A stretch of DNA of 64,000 nucleotides, from assembly GCF_000015765.1 (NCBI RefSeq), contig NC_008942.1:1007921-1071920 (forward strand). Direction: 5' to 3'. Source of the DNA: Methanocorpusculum labreanum Z. Lineage in GTDB: Archaea > Halobacteriota > Methanomicrobia > Methanomicrobiales > Methanocorpusculaceae. The first letter of the stretch is position 1. Every line of letters begins with the position of its first letter. Shown here piece by piece: positions 31,114 through 38,288 of this stretch. Made by a program: the position numbers and the translations under genes. The notes below the pieces were generated by a model, which saw only the letters and a program-made list of their open reading frames with translations, was not told where the DNA came from and made no database searches.

Positions 31114-32478
31114 TCAGTTTTTGAAACTGTGGATCGGTGCGGGAATCCGACCGCCGCGGTTGATGAAATTCGCACAGGAGAATTTGTTCACAGGCTGGAC
31201 TGGAGCATAACCGAGAAGACCGCCGAACTCGACGGTGTCGCCGATATCTTTGCCGATCACGGGGATAAGCCGAACAGCGGTTGTCTTCTGGTTGATCATA
31301 CCGATCGCCGCTTCGTCTGCGATGATTCCGGCGATCGTCGTTGCAGGAGTGTTTCCAGGGATGGCGATCATGTCAAGACCGACCGAACAGACCGAAGTCA
31401 TCGCTTCGAGTTTTTCAAGCGTGAGAGCCCCTCTGTTCACCGCATCGATCATACCCTGATCCTCGCTCACTGGGATGAATGCACCGGATAATCCGCCGAC
31501 AAAGGAACTGGCCATCACACCGCCTTTCTTGACCTGATCGTTAAGAAGAGCGAGGGCAGCCGTCGTACCCGGAGCACCGACGGATTCAAGACCCATCTCT
31601 TCCAGAATCTCGGCAACACTGTCGCCGACCGAGGGGGTCGGTGCAAGGGAGAGATCAACGATACCAAACGGAATCCCCAGTCTCTCCGATGCCTCGAGCG
31701 CTACGAGCTGACCCATGCGGGTGACCTTGAACGCGGTTTTCTTAACGGTCTCGCAGAGTACCTCGAAATTTTTACCGCGAACCGCTTCGAGAGCGTGTTT
31801 CACAACACCGGGACCGCTGACACCGACATTGATGACCGCATCTCCTTCGGTCACGCCGTGAAAAGCGCCGGCCATGAACGGATTGTCGTCAGGAGCATTG
31901 CAGAAGACGACCAGTTTCGCACAGCCTAGAGAGTTCTGATCCTTCGTTGCTTCTGCGGTCGAGAGAACGATCTCGCCCATCAGCTTGACCGCATCCATAT
32001 TGATCCCGGTCCTGGTGGAACCGATATTGACTGAGCTGCAGATCCTCTCAGTGCAGGCAAGTGCCTGGGGTATGGAAAGGATAAGATCCCGTTCGGCTTT
32101 GGTCATTCCTTTGGACACCAGGGCCGAGTAGCCGCCGAGGAAATTGACGCCGACTTCTTTTGCGGCACGATCAAGAGTCTTGGCAATGGTGACAAAGTCC
32201 TCTGGAGAACTGCATGCCTGACCCCCTACAAGAGCGATCGGCGTGACGGATATGCGTTTATTGACGATCGGGATACCATATTCCCGCTCTATTTCTTTCC
32301 CAACAGCGACCAGATTTTTCGCCACGCGGGTGATCTTCTCATAGATCCGCGTGTTGAGCTTGTCAAGATCCGTATCGCAGCAGTCGAGAAGGCTGATACC
32401 GAGCGTGATCGTTCTGACATCGAGCATCTCCTGCTCGATCATTTTATTGGTCTCGTTTACCTCGAAGATATTGATCAT
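31114..32478 (-). CDS. UPF0210/PFL family protein
   Basis: The 454-residue protein belongs to the UPF0210 (DUF711) family, which has a fold related to pyruvate formate-lyase-like barrels but no known reaction. Landmarks include [15 protein letters not shown]-like sequence at residues 19-33, [23 protein letters not shown] and the C-terminal GGRIPAP. It lacks an obvious glycyl-radical motif. It follows an ACT-domain gene by nine bases, a pairing conserved across bacteria and archaea, so the ACT protein probably regulates it. Confidence 0.88.
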   Translation of the reverse strand: MINIFEVNETNKMIEQEMLDVRTITLGISLLDCCDTDLDKLNTRIYEKITRVAKNLVAVGKEIEREYGIPIVNKRISVTPIALVGGQACSSPEDFVTIAKTLDRAAKEVGVNFLGGYSALVSKGMTKAERDLILSIPQALACTERICSSVNIGSTRTGINMDAVKLMGEIVLSTAEATKDQNSLGCAKLVVFCNAPDDNPFMAGAFHGVTEGDAVINVGVSGPGVVKHALEAVRGKNFEVLCETVKKTAFKVTRMGQLVALEASERLGIPFGIVDLSLAPTPSVGDSVAEILEEMGLESVGAPGTTAALALLNDQVKKGGVMASSFVGGLSGAFIPVSEDQGMIDAVNRGALTLEKLEAMTSVCSVGLDMIAIPGNTPATTIAGIIADEAAIGMINQKTTAVRLIPVIGKDIGDTVEFGGLLGYAPVQPVNKFSCANFINRGGRIPAPIHSFKN

Positions 32479-32487
32479 GGATGCCCC

Positions 32488-32760
32488 TTAGATGCGGTGC
32501 ATCTTCTCGAATATCTCTTCGCGCTGACATCTGATGTGGACACCGATCTCCTGACCGATCTGTTCAAGATCGCGGGCCATATCGCCGAACGGCACCGCAG
32601 AGCTGCTGGTGTCGACGATCATCATCATATTGAAGTATCCCTGAACGATTGTCTGCGATATATCTTCGACATTGATATGATTATTCGATAAATAGGTACA
32701 TACTTTTGCGATGATGCCGACCGCATCCTTTCCAACGACGGTGATGATGGTTTTGTTCAT
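32488..32760 (-). CDS. ACT domain protein, UPF0237 family
   Basis: The 90-residue protein is a single ACT domain (TVVGKDAVGIIAKVCTYLSNN, then NVEDISQTIVQGYFNMMMIVD). Such proteins bind amino acids and regulate a partner. AAGGAGAAAAGT stands just before the start. The partner is most likely the UPF0210 protein directly downstream. Confidence 0.92.
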   Translation of the reverse strand: MNKTIITVVGKDAVGIIAKVCTYLSNNHINVEDISQTIVQGYFNMMMIVDTSSSAVPFGDMARDLEQIGQEIGVHIRCQREEIFEKMHRI

Positions 32761-32845
32761 ACTTTTCTCCTTATGAGTTATTCAAAAAGTTACTAAGTTA
32801 TTCGCCGTGTATTGACAAATAGCTTTGTTTGTTGCGGGGCTTGGA

Positions 32846-33892
32846 TCAGTACCATGAGGCAAAAGTGGTTTGTTTGGTGCGGCCAAGCGAGAGATACGGC
32901 ATCGCCCGTTTCATGATGACGCCGCATTCGCGGAGAATATCCGGATTTTTGACATTTCGAAAATCGCGGGTTTTGAGAATGGAAGCAGCAGACACAGGCC
33001 CGATTCCAGGCACACGGAGCAGTTCGACATATCCGGCGGTTGCCGGATCCACTTCGGGAAGATTTCTCGCGAGAAGTATTTTCGGATCAGTATTCATGAG
33101 CATCCCGTGTTCATCGAAGACGGGAGAGGTTTCGGCTCTGTCGTACCCGTAGAGTCGGAGAAGAGCGTCGACCTGATACCATCTGTTTGCCCGCCAGAGA
33201 GCTGTGTTTTCATGATTTTCCAGAGGCGTCCCGTTTACTGCGTAAAATGCAGAGTAGTAGATCCTTGCAGGGTTGTACTTTTCATAACTGGTCATGACCG
33301 TCTGGAAGAGATCGGCATCGGTTTCCCCGGCGGCCCCGAGAACAAACTGGGTAGAGTGTTTACCAGGCATTATTTCGGCAAGCCATCTGTGCCGGGTCAG
33401 GAGGTCAGAGGAATAATCTTTGACGGTAGCAAGTTCTGAAAGATAAGAAGAACCGGGTGCTTCGAGATTGATGCTGAGCCGGGTGGCATATTTCGCCATC
33501 TCAACGATGTCGGTACGGCTTGCCCCGGGAAGTACTTTGAGATGCAGATAGCCATTGTATCCCGAACTACGGATGATTTTTGCCGTTTCGGTGAGTTTTT
33601 CCATGCCGAGGTCAACATCCCCGCGTGGGATTCCGGTACTTAATAATAGACCGCCGACTTTTCCCTGACGGTGAAGTTCAAGAAATCCGTGGGCAAGTTC
33701 ATCGGGGGTGAAGTGGATGCCGGTCCTTTTCGTGCAGACCTGGCAGTAGGCACAGTCAAAAGAACAGGTACCTTCGAGAAGGATACGCATCGGAGTGCAT
33801 TGATGGGTTTTTCCTTCGTTTCGCCCAGTCTGATCAAAAAATTGCGAGCTGGTTGCCAGTTCGATCTTTCGCGTGAGTTCCGACATTTCCAT
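32846..33892 (-). CDS. putative DNA modification/repair radical SAM protein
   Basis: From the Met at 33892 the protein has 348 residues. A radical SAM CxxxCxxC cluster motif lies at Cys43, Cys47 and Cys50 (GTCSFDCAYC). The C-terminal part has a helix-hairpin-helix DNA-binding motif (LLRVPGIGPVSAASILKTR). This combination defines the family often found beside a uracil-DNA-glycosylase-like gene; no such partner is next to it here. A TATA box at 33911-33918 lies about 23 bases before the chosen ATG, which implies a leaderless mRNA and supports this start over the longer frame beginning at 34003. Confidence 0.85.
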   Translation of the reverse strand: MEMSELTRKIELATSSQFFDQTGRNEGKTHQCTPMRILLEGTCSFDCAYCQVCTKRTGIHFTPDELAHGFLELHRQGKVGGLLLSTGIPRGDVDLGMEKLTETAKIIRSSGYNGYLHLKVLPGASRTDIVEMAKYATRLSINLEAPGSSYLSELATVKDYSSDLLTRHRWLAEIMPGKHSTQFVLGAAGETDADLFQTVMTSYEKYNPARIYYSAFYAVNGTPLENHENTALWRANRWYQVDALLRLYGYDRAETSPVFDEHGMLMNTDPKILLARNLPEVDPATAGYVELLRVPGIGPVSAASILKTRDFRNVKNPDILRECGVIMKRAMPYLSLGRTKQTTFASWY

Positions 33893-33910
33893 GTAAGTAT
33901 CGGAATAGGG

Positions 33911-33918
33911 ACATATAA
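33911..33918 (-). promoter_or_regulatory. TATA box for the radical SAM gene
   Basis: GGGTTTATATGTCCC on the minus strand contains the TATA element. Its distance to the ATG at 33892 fits a leaderless transcript. The element is part of an inverted repeat whose partner at 34184-34288 carries the same TATA sequence facing the other way. Confidence 0.5.
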
Positions 33919-34021
33919 ACCCCCAACCGCGCGGTGCGATAATGCCAACTCTAGGTGGTAAATCGTGATGCTCAATGAGTGGGTGGGGACATAAGTGATG
34001 CAAAAAACTTCAGATTTGGGG
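33911..34021 (+). repeat. inverted promoter-region repeat, left copy
   Basis: This copy reads ATATAAACCC, then CGCGCGGTG, GATAATGCC and GATGCAAAAAA in the same order as the reverse complement of 34184-34288. The similarity is obvious by eye over about 105 bases with scattered mismatches. It includes the promoter of the radical SAM gene. Confidence 0.65.
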
Positions 34022-34183
34022 ATATGAAATTCGGTGAGTCTGTGTTTTGGTTAGGTTGGTTTTTCTGCTTGAGTGGGCGGGACGACGATTTGGAAAGAAT
34101 AGGATTGCATGGATCGGGACAGTACACTTGATGTCCTCAGGTAGAAAAATTTCCTCTTCTCCCCTCTCTCACGCCCCCCCCAA

Positions 34184-34288
34184 CCTCATTTTTTGCATCC
34201 TCTTCACCCCATCCTCACTCACCGACCACCCCATTTTACCCATATCCCGGGGCATTATCTCACCGCGCGCTCTGGGGTTTATATCATC
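34184..34288 (-). repeat. inverted promoter-region repeat, right copy
   Basis: Reverse complement of this stretch matches 33911-34021. It carries TTTATAT at 34278-34284 facing right. No convincing gene follows it: the first ATG (34297) opens only 23 codons. It may be a relic of a duplicated promoter. The rest of 34022-34515 holds C-rich sequence, including a run of eight or nine C near 34183, and no gene. Confidence 0.6.
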
Positions 34289-34515
34289 TCACGTTGATGT
34301 CTAATTCGGCAGACCCCAACACACCTTATTCTGATTCAACATACCACTGCTTGGGCACCCAGTCATAATAAACCGACCGCTTCCCGGGGGATCTGGGCCC
34401 CTCCGCCTCCCGGAACCGGAGTTGTCGAGGTATGTTTCGGATAAGCTAGTTTCGGAGAAGTCTGTGATTGAGGTGCAGTCGTGAAGAATACTGCCGAAGA
34501 GGGAGGAACGAACCG

Positions 34516-34770
34516 ATGAAGCACTGTTACGATTTTGCTGAATTACTTGATAGAACGAAACTCAAGGAGCTGGTGGATGAGGGGTTGAGTGTCCGGGATC
34601 TGTCGCTTCGGGCGGGATGTTCGCGGCAGTGTGTGGAGACGGCTTTGAAGCGGCACGGACTTTCGGCGAAGGGGCAGAGGGGGGTGATGCCGCGGTTTAT
34701 CCGGCGGGATGCCCCAAAGGGGCGGCCTTATCCGAGCAAACCGAAGGTTTGCGAGCGGAAGAGGGAGTAG
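34516..34770 (+). CDS. small helix-turn-helix protein
   Basis: The 84-residue product has one clear helix-turn-helix (LVDEGLSVRDLSLRAGCSRQCVETALKRHGLS, about residues 16-47; key parts LSVRDLSLRAGCS and ALKRHGLS). A basic tail follows. The start at 34516 has GGGAGG about 10 bases upstream. The last codons (SKPKVCERKRE) are encoded by one of the island's palindromic repeats (34736-34752), so the C terminus may have been acquired by repeat insertion. It probably binds DNA; its target is unknown. Confidence 0.55.
   Translation: MKHCYDFAELLDRTKLKELVDEGLSVRDLSLRAGCSRQCVETALKRHGLSAKGQRGVMPRFIRRDAPKGRPYPSKPKVCERKRE
34736..34752 (+). repeat. short palindromic repeat, GCAAACC/GGTTTGC
   Basis: A 7-base stem with a 3-base loop inside the end of the helix-turn-helix gene. 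It belongs to a family of similar palindromes at 34832, 35706, 35978, 36030, 37722 and 38143 whose stems differ by paired changes. Confidence 0.7.
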
Positions 34771-34795
34771 AATCCCTATTCTTTCTTTTTTGCGT

Positions 34796-35017
34796 GCGGG
34801 TCGGACGCTGAAAGCGGACGACCGTAGCCGAGCAAATCTCTGATTTGCGAGTAAGGCTTCGGTTTCATGTACGGGAGGATGCGGTTTTATGAGAAAAACC
34901 AACCGCGAATCGGCGCGAATCTGAGCCCTTCGGGCTCTCAGAATCGGATTTGCTCTTGCTCATCCCTCATCGGGAACGTTCGGGCAAATCCTGTCGGCGC
35001 CCCGGCGCCTCCTTTGG
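34796..35017 (+). repeat. left inverted arm flanking the GxxExxY gene
   Basis: This stretch matches the reverse complement of 35506-35759 along nearly its whole length. Shared blocks in order are GCGGGTCGGACGCTGAAAGCG, the short palindrome, AAAAACCAACCGCGAATCGG, CGAATC, CCCTTCGGGCTC, CAGAATCGGATTTGCT, CATCGGGA, CGTTCGGGCAAATCCT and CTCCTTT. It ends about 40 bases before the GxxExxY start. It includes the palindrome at 34832-34848. Confidence 0.85.
34832..34848 (+). repeat. short palindromic repeat, GCAAATC/GATTTGC
   Basis: Seven-base stem with loop TCT, inside the left arm of the inverted repeat, aligned with the copy at 35706-35723 in the right arm. Confidence 0.7.
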
Positions 35018-35057
35018 ATAAATTATATCATCATTCGAAAAAGAATGAAAAATCATT

Positions 35058-35507
35058 ATGTCTGGTGATAATATACAGATCGAAGAAAAGGATCTTCTCT
35101 ATTTTTCCGAGGTTCGAAAGATCGTTGGATGTGCTTTTCGTGTGTATAATTCTCTGGGCAGCGGATTTCTCGAAGCGATCTATCGTGATGCTTTGATGCT
35201 AGAATTCCGAGATAACGACATTCCTGCCGAAATGGAAAAACCGCTGGATGTCTACTATAAGGGTGAAAAGCTTCCAAGCACCTACAAAACCGACATCATC
35301 TGCTATGGGCAAATCATCCTCGAACTCAAAGCAGTGACCAAACTCACCGATGCGGATTCCGCTCAGCTCCTCCATTATCTGAAAGCAACAGGTATCAAAG
35401 CGGGTATATTGTTCAATTTCGGCAAGAGGGGGAAACTTGAGTGGAAGAGATTTGTCTATACCGATGAAAAATATCTGAAAAATGAAAACATCCCAAACAC
35501 TGTCTAA
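35058..35507 (+). CDS. GxxExxY family protein, PD-(D/E)XK nuclease-like
   Basis: The 149-residue protein has the name-giving motif GFLEAIY (Gly36, Glu39, Tyr42). It also has a nuclease-like core: Asp79 in YKTDIICY and Glu89-Leu-Lys91 in ILELKAV, as in the PD-(D/E)XK superfamily. The family is widespread and of unproven role; it was suggested to be a nuclease by fold. The stop codon touches the right arm of a long inverted repeat, and the left arm ends 40 bases upstream. The whole 964-base unit looks like a mobile or formerly mobile cassette with this gene as its only cargo. Confidence 0.85.
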   Translation: MSGDNIQIEEKDLLYFSEVRKIVGCAFRVYNSLGSGFLEAIYRDALMLEFRDNDIPAEMEKPLDVYYKGEKLPSTYKTDIICYGQIILELKAVTKLTDADSAQLLHYLKATGIKAGILFNFGKRGKLEWKRFVYTDEKYLKNENIPNTV

Positions 35508-35759
35508 AGGAGCCGCCGGGGCGGCGAAAGGATTTGCCCGAACGGTCCCGATGAAGGGACGAGCAAGACAGCGTAGCTGGATTGCGAGAGTGAGGATAAG
35601 CAAATCCGATTCTGGGAGCCCGAAGGGCGGGATTCGCGCCGATTCGCGGTTGGTTTTTTTCATGTGTCTAAAGATATCCCACACACGAAATCGAAGATTT
35701 GACTCGCAAGTCTGAAGACTTGCTCAGCTGATGTCGTACGCTTTCAGCGTCCGACCCGC
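35506..35759 (-). repeat. right inverted arm flanking the GxxExxY gene
   Basis: This is the partner of 34796-35017 in reverse orientation, a little longer because of an extra stretch around 35555-35600. It begins at the GxxExxY stop and contains the palindrome at 35706-35723. Runs of A/T flank both outer ends. Confidence 0.85.
35706..35723 (+). repeat. short palindromic repeat, GCAAGTC/GACTTGC
   Basis: Seven-base stem with a 4-base loop. Compared with the GCAAATC/GATTTGC copies one base pair has changed on both sides, so pairing is kept. Confidence 0.7.
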
Positions 35760-35977
35760 CATAAAAAATACAGAGAAATCAAGACATTTCCCCCGCGTTA
35801 TATCCCGTTTCCCGTCCAATATAGTAGTAGAGGTCGGCACACCGCCGAAGAACTCCCGCCAAATATCGAAATACCATACGATAACGATACTATATACAGA
35901 GCGGACGCCTTCGAGCAGTGTGCCGGCTTCGATAAAAATAGGATAGCTTTGGTCGCCTTTGGCTCCCGCAGCATGTC

Positions 35978-35994
35978 GCAAATCAGAGATTTGC
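35978..35994 (+). repeat. short palindromic repeat, GCAAATC/GATTTGC
   Basis: Seven-base stem with loop AGA, between the inverted-repeat unit and the gene at 36089. The stretch 35760-36088 has no gene; it holds this and the next palindrome within 60 bases. Confidence 0.7.
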
Positions 35995-36029
35995 TTGGCT
36001 GAGGCCGCCCCTTATGGGGTTGCCCGCTC

Positions 36030-36046
36030 GCAAATCAAAGATTTGC
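36030..36046 (+). repeat. short palindromic repeat, GCAAATC/GATTTGC
   Basis: Seven-base stem with loop AAA, followed by CTC as in other copies. It lies 43 bases before the start of the 163-residue gene. Confidence 0.7.
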
Positions 36047-36088
36047 TCATCGCTTCGGTTGCCTTCGGCCCCCTCAGCGCGATACGAT

Positions 36089-36580
36089 ATGACAGCAGAT
36101 TTCATTCAGACAGCAATCTCGAAGTCCGCAAAGCGGACCTTCACCGCAGAGTTTACGAACGCCGCCGCGTATGATGCGATCGTCGCAGAAATTACCGGCG
36201 TGGATAACCCCCTCGGCCTTGCCGAAGTCGAACTCGGGAAGCAGACCTACAAGACCTATGTCGGCTACTTCGACCCGAACACTTCCGAGATGAACGGCAA
36301 GGTTCAGGTCACGGCATATACCCGGGCCGAGTATGCCGCGGCAATCACCGCCCTCACCGGCAGTGAGGATCTCAAGGCCGCATTCGGGAACGGCGGCACG
36401 GCAGAGACCTCCGAGATCGGTACCGAAGCAACGTGGAACGTCCGCATTTCCGCGAAGCTTGGGACCGACACCTTCCAGATCAGCCTCAACCGGGACTCCA
36501 TGACCGTCTCCGGCTATGCCGATGACGCCACCCTTGCAGCGGTTGACGCCTGGGCAGACACAAAGCCGGCCCTGAACTAA
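36089..36580 (+). CDS. uncharacterised 163-residue protein
   Basis: I do not recognise this protein. Base composition and codon choice are regular, and the sequence is rich in Ala, Thr and acidic residues with no signal peptide or membrane span. Two regions look alike: residues 18-50 (AEFTNAAAYDAIVAEITG) and about 76-98 (YTRAEYAAAITALTG), as if the fold were repeated. The start at 36089 is the first Met after the palindrome region. A small membrane peptide gene with a strong ribosome site follows after 12 bases. It may be a secreted-less cytoplasmic module of the accessory island; function unknown. Confidence 0.6.
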   Translation: MTADFIQTAISKSAKRTFTAEFTNAAAYDAIVAEITGVDNPLGLAEVELGKQTYKTYVGYFDPNTSEMNGKVQVTAYTRAEYAAAITALTGSEDLKAAFGNGGTAETSEIGTEATWNVRISAKLGTDTFQISLNRDSMTVSGYADDATLAAVDAWADTKPALN

Positions 36581-36592
36581 CGGGAGGCGGAG

Positions 36593-36697
36593 ATGCAGAT
36601 CTCCCGCCGGCTTAGGAAGCTGATCCTTGTGTTCCTCGGGTTTCTCATTATGCTTTTTGGGAAACTCGTCGAGGGGATTCTTGTGGGGCAGAGATGA
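36593..36697 (+). CDS. 34-residue membrane peptide
   Basis: A 34-codon frame begins 12 bases after the preceding gene, with GGGAGG 5-10 bases before its ATG. The peptide has a basic start (MQISRRLRKL) and one hydrophobic span (LVFLGFLIMLFG). The close spacing and the excellent ribosome site suggest that it is translated together with the 163-residue protein. It is too short for routine gene calling. Confidence 0.5.
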   Translation: MQISRRLRKLILVFLGFLIMLFGKLVEGILVGQR

Positions 36698-36968
36698 CTC
36701 TCCCTTGTGGATATCATGATATTTCCGTGCGGGGGGCTTCCCCATACGGGGTTCTTTTTTGGCGTAGCATCGACAAAGCAGAGTATTAAAATTGTGTAAG
36801 TTTCTGAAGGGAACCAGTGTGTGAGAATAATCACAATGTTCAACGTAAATACGGGAGATTTACGAAAATGACATCAAACACACATATTAAAAAAATCTGA
36901 ATAAAAATGGATTTACAGATAGAATGAAAAGCATCTGCATCCTAAATGTCTGTATCAATATATGATTA

Positions 36969-37451
36969 TTATCCCAACAACTGTTTTTTCTTTGTATCAA
37001 ATTCTTCTTGGGAGATAACACCACAATCTAACAATTCTTTAAACTTTTTCAGCTCATCTGCTACCGATAAAGTACTAACTGTGTTGTTCTTTCCCTCTTT
37101 ATATGCTCTAACTCTGTCTTGAATATATTCATATACTACGGGCATCTGCTCTTTTAATTGTTTATTCTTAGATGTTCCGACTGTTGCCGCAAATGTGAAA
37201 CTATTCTCGTTGATAAAATTGTTTTTGCTGTGAGAACCAGCATACTCGAATTGTAAAAATCCCGTGGTTGCTCCAAGATTTTTGAATTGCACTGATGTAA
37301 TATCAGAGTAATAATATTCCTTATCTCCATTGAGCAAACTACCAAACAATGCTCCTTTAACACCTGGTTTGGCTGAAATTAAACATCTGTTTTCATAAAC
37401 TTTCAGAATTTTACCCATGTTTCCATCAATATCATAAATCAATTCACTCAT
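36969..37451 (-). CDS. SHOCT-domain protein
   Basis: From the Met at 37451 (GAGGT about 9 bases upstream) the protein has 160 residues. The N-terminal part of about 100 residues resembles the PH-like domains that often precede SHOCT (KPGVKGALFGSLLNGDKEYY, TSVQFKNLG). The last 30 residues are a SHOCT domain (ELKKFKELLDCGVISQEEFDTKKKQLL). The gene is more AT-rich than its neighbours, which suggests transfer. SHOCT domains are short oligomerisation or regulatory tails; the function is unknown. Confidence 0.75.
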   Translation of the reverse strand: MSELIYDIDGNMGKILKVYENRCLISAKPGVKGALFGSLLNGDKEYYYSDITSVQFKNLGATTGFLQFEYAGSHSKNNFINENSFTFAATVGTSKNKQLKEQMPVVYEYIQDRVRAYKEGKNNTVSTLSVADELKKFKELLDCGVISQEEFDTKKKQLLG

Positions 37452-37721
37452 AATTATTACCTCATTTTCTATTTTTTTGTCTTGTGACAGACAATTCATA
37501 TGTGATTTATTGTATTTCAAGGTGTTCCCACTCATCTAACAAAATTCACGGAAATATGGCGGAAAACATGAAAAATATGTGGACTGTTTTGAGACAGATA
37601 GAAAACGTAGTTAATTATATTTGTTATTGCCCCCACTATTTCTTGAGTCTATCCTCCCTACTCTCCAATCCCTTGCCACAAAAATAAGATCTTCCTCCCG
37701 CGGACCGCTCCACGCCGGATC

Positions 37722-37738
37722 GCAAATCAAAGATTTGC
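37722..37738 (+). repeat. short palindromic repeat, GCAAATC/GATTTGC
   Basis: Seven-base stem with loop AAA, preceded by TC and followed by TC as in other copies. Confidence 0.7.
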
Positions 37739-37824
37739 TCAAGCTTTGGTCGTCAACTGCATCTCCGACCCGCTGCCACCACCCGCACCCCTATTCAAAA
37801 AAGAGGAATGCAAAATAAGATAAG

Positions 37825-38018
37825 AAAAACCGGCACGCCGGTTTTTCCCTAGCATTTGTCCAAGAGCCAAAGGCTCTTGAGACGTCTCACGAGCTTTCAG
37901 CTCGTGGACTTTTCCAGACGGCATGCGATTCCTGCGCAGGCGATAAGCCGAAGCAGAGCACGACGGCGCAAGAAAAATGCGATTCGTGTTAATTCGCGTT
38001 AATTCGCGGAGATTCTCG
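37825..38018 (-). repeat. dispersed repeat, single arm with extra hairpins
   Basis: The reverse complement of this stretch matches 55531-55664 (for example CGCGAATTAACGCGAAT, GCATTTTTCTTGCGC, GTGCTCTGCTTCGGCT, GGCACGCCGG). Compared with that copy it has an insertion of about 55 bases holding two further hairpins (GAGCC/GGCTC and CACGAGC/GCTCGTG). It begins with the hairpin AAAAACCGG-CACG-CCGGTTTTT, which has runs of A and T on both sides like a two-way terminator. Confidence 0.8.
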
Positions 38019-38142
38019 GCGGGCTATCTCATGCTTCCACACACAACCAACTCCTTCTTGAATTGTATCCTCCACTCCTGACGAACTATCTGGAAACAGA
38101 TCGTGGCCTCAGCAAATAGGATTCTCCACCACGGGCCGAATC

Positions 38143-38159
38143 GCAAGGCAAAGCCTTGC
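38143..38159 (+). repeat. short palindromic repeat, GCAAGGC/GCCTTGC
   Basis: Seven-base stem with loop AAA; two positions differ from GCAAATC/GATTTGC and both are compensated. A weaker relative, AAATC/GATTT, lies at 38200-38213. Confidence 0.7.
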
Positions 38160-38288
38160 TCGGCTGAGGTCGTCGACTTCGTCGCCAACCCGCAATCTCA
38201 AATCTAAAGATTTGCTCTGCTGAGACCGGCCCGCATCCCAAAAAATATAATTCACCAGCCGGTGTACGTTGTACCGCAAGGAAATATC

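Larger units (their letters stand above)
37452..38288. other. gene-free repeat-rich stretch
   Basis: No gene is supported between the SHOCT protein and the decarboxylase. The left part (37452-37700) is AT-rich without structure. The right part holds a palindrome at 37722, a long repeat copy at 37825-38018 and two more palindromes at 38143 and 38199. Confidence 0.6.

Noticed and set aside
34047-34304. 85-codon frame in the C-rich gap
   Set aside because: No ribosome site or conserved features, and it covers the inverted promoter repeat.
34297-34368. 23-codon frame downstream of the inverted promoter copy
   Set aside because: The ATG lies too close to the TATA box (about 16 bases) to be transcribed from it, and the peptide has no feature of interest.
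34736-38213. CRISPR array from the repeated palindromes
   Set aside because: The repeats are unevenly spaced, only 17-18 bases long, vary by paired substitutions, and no cas gene is present.
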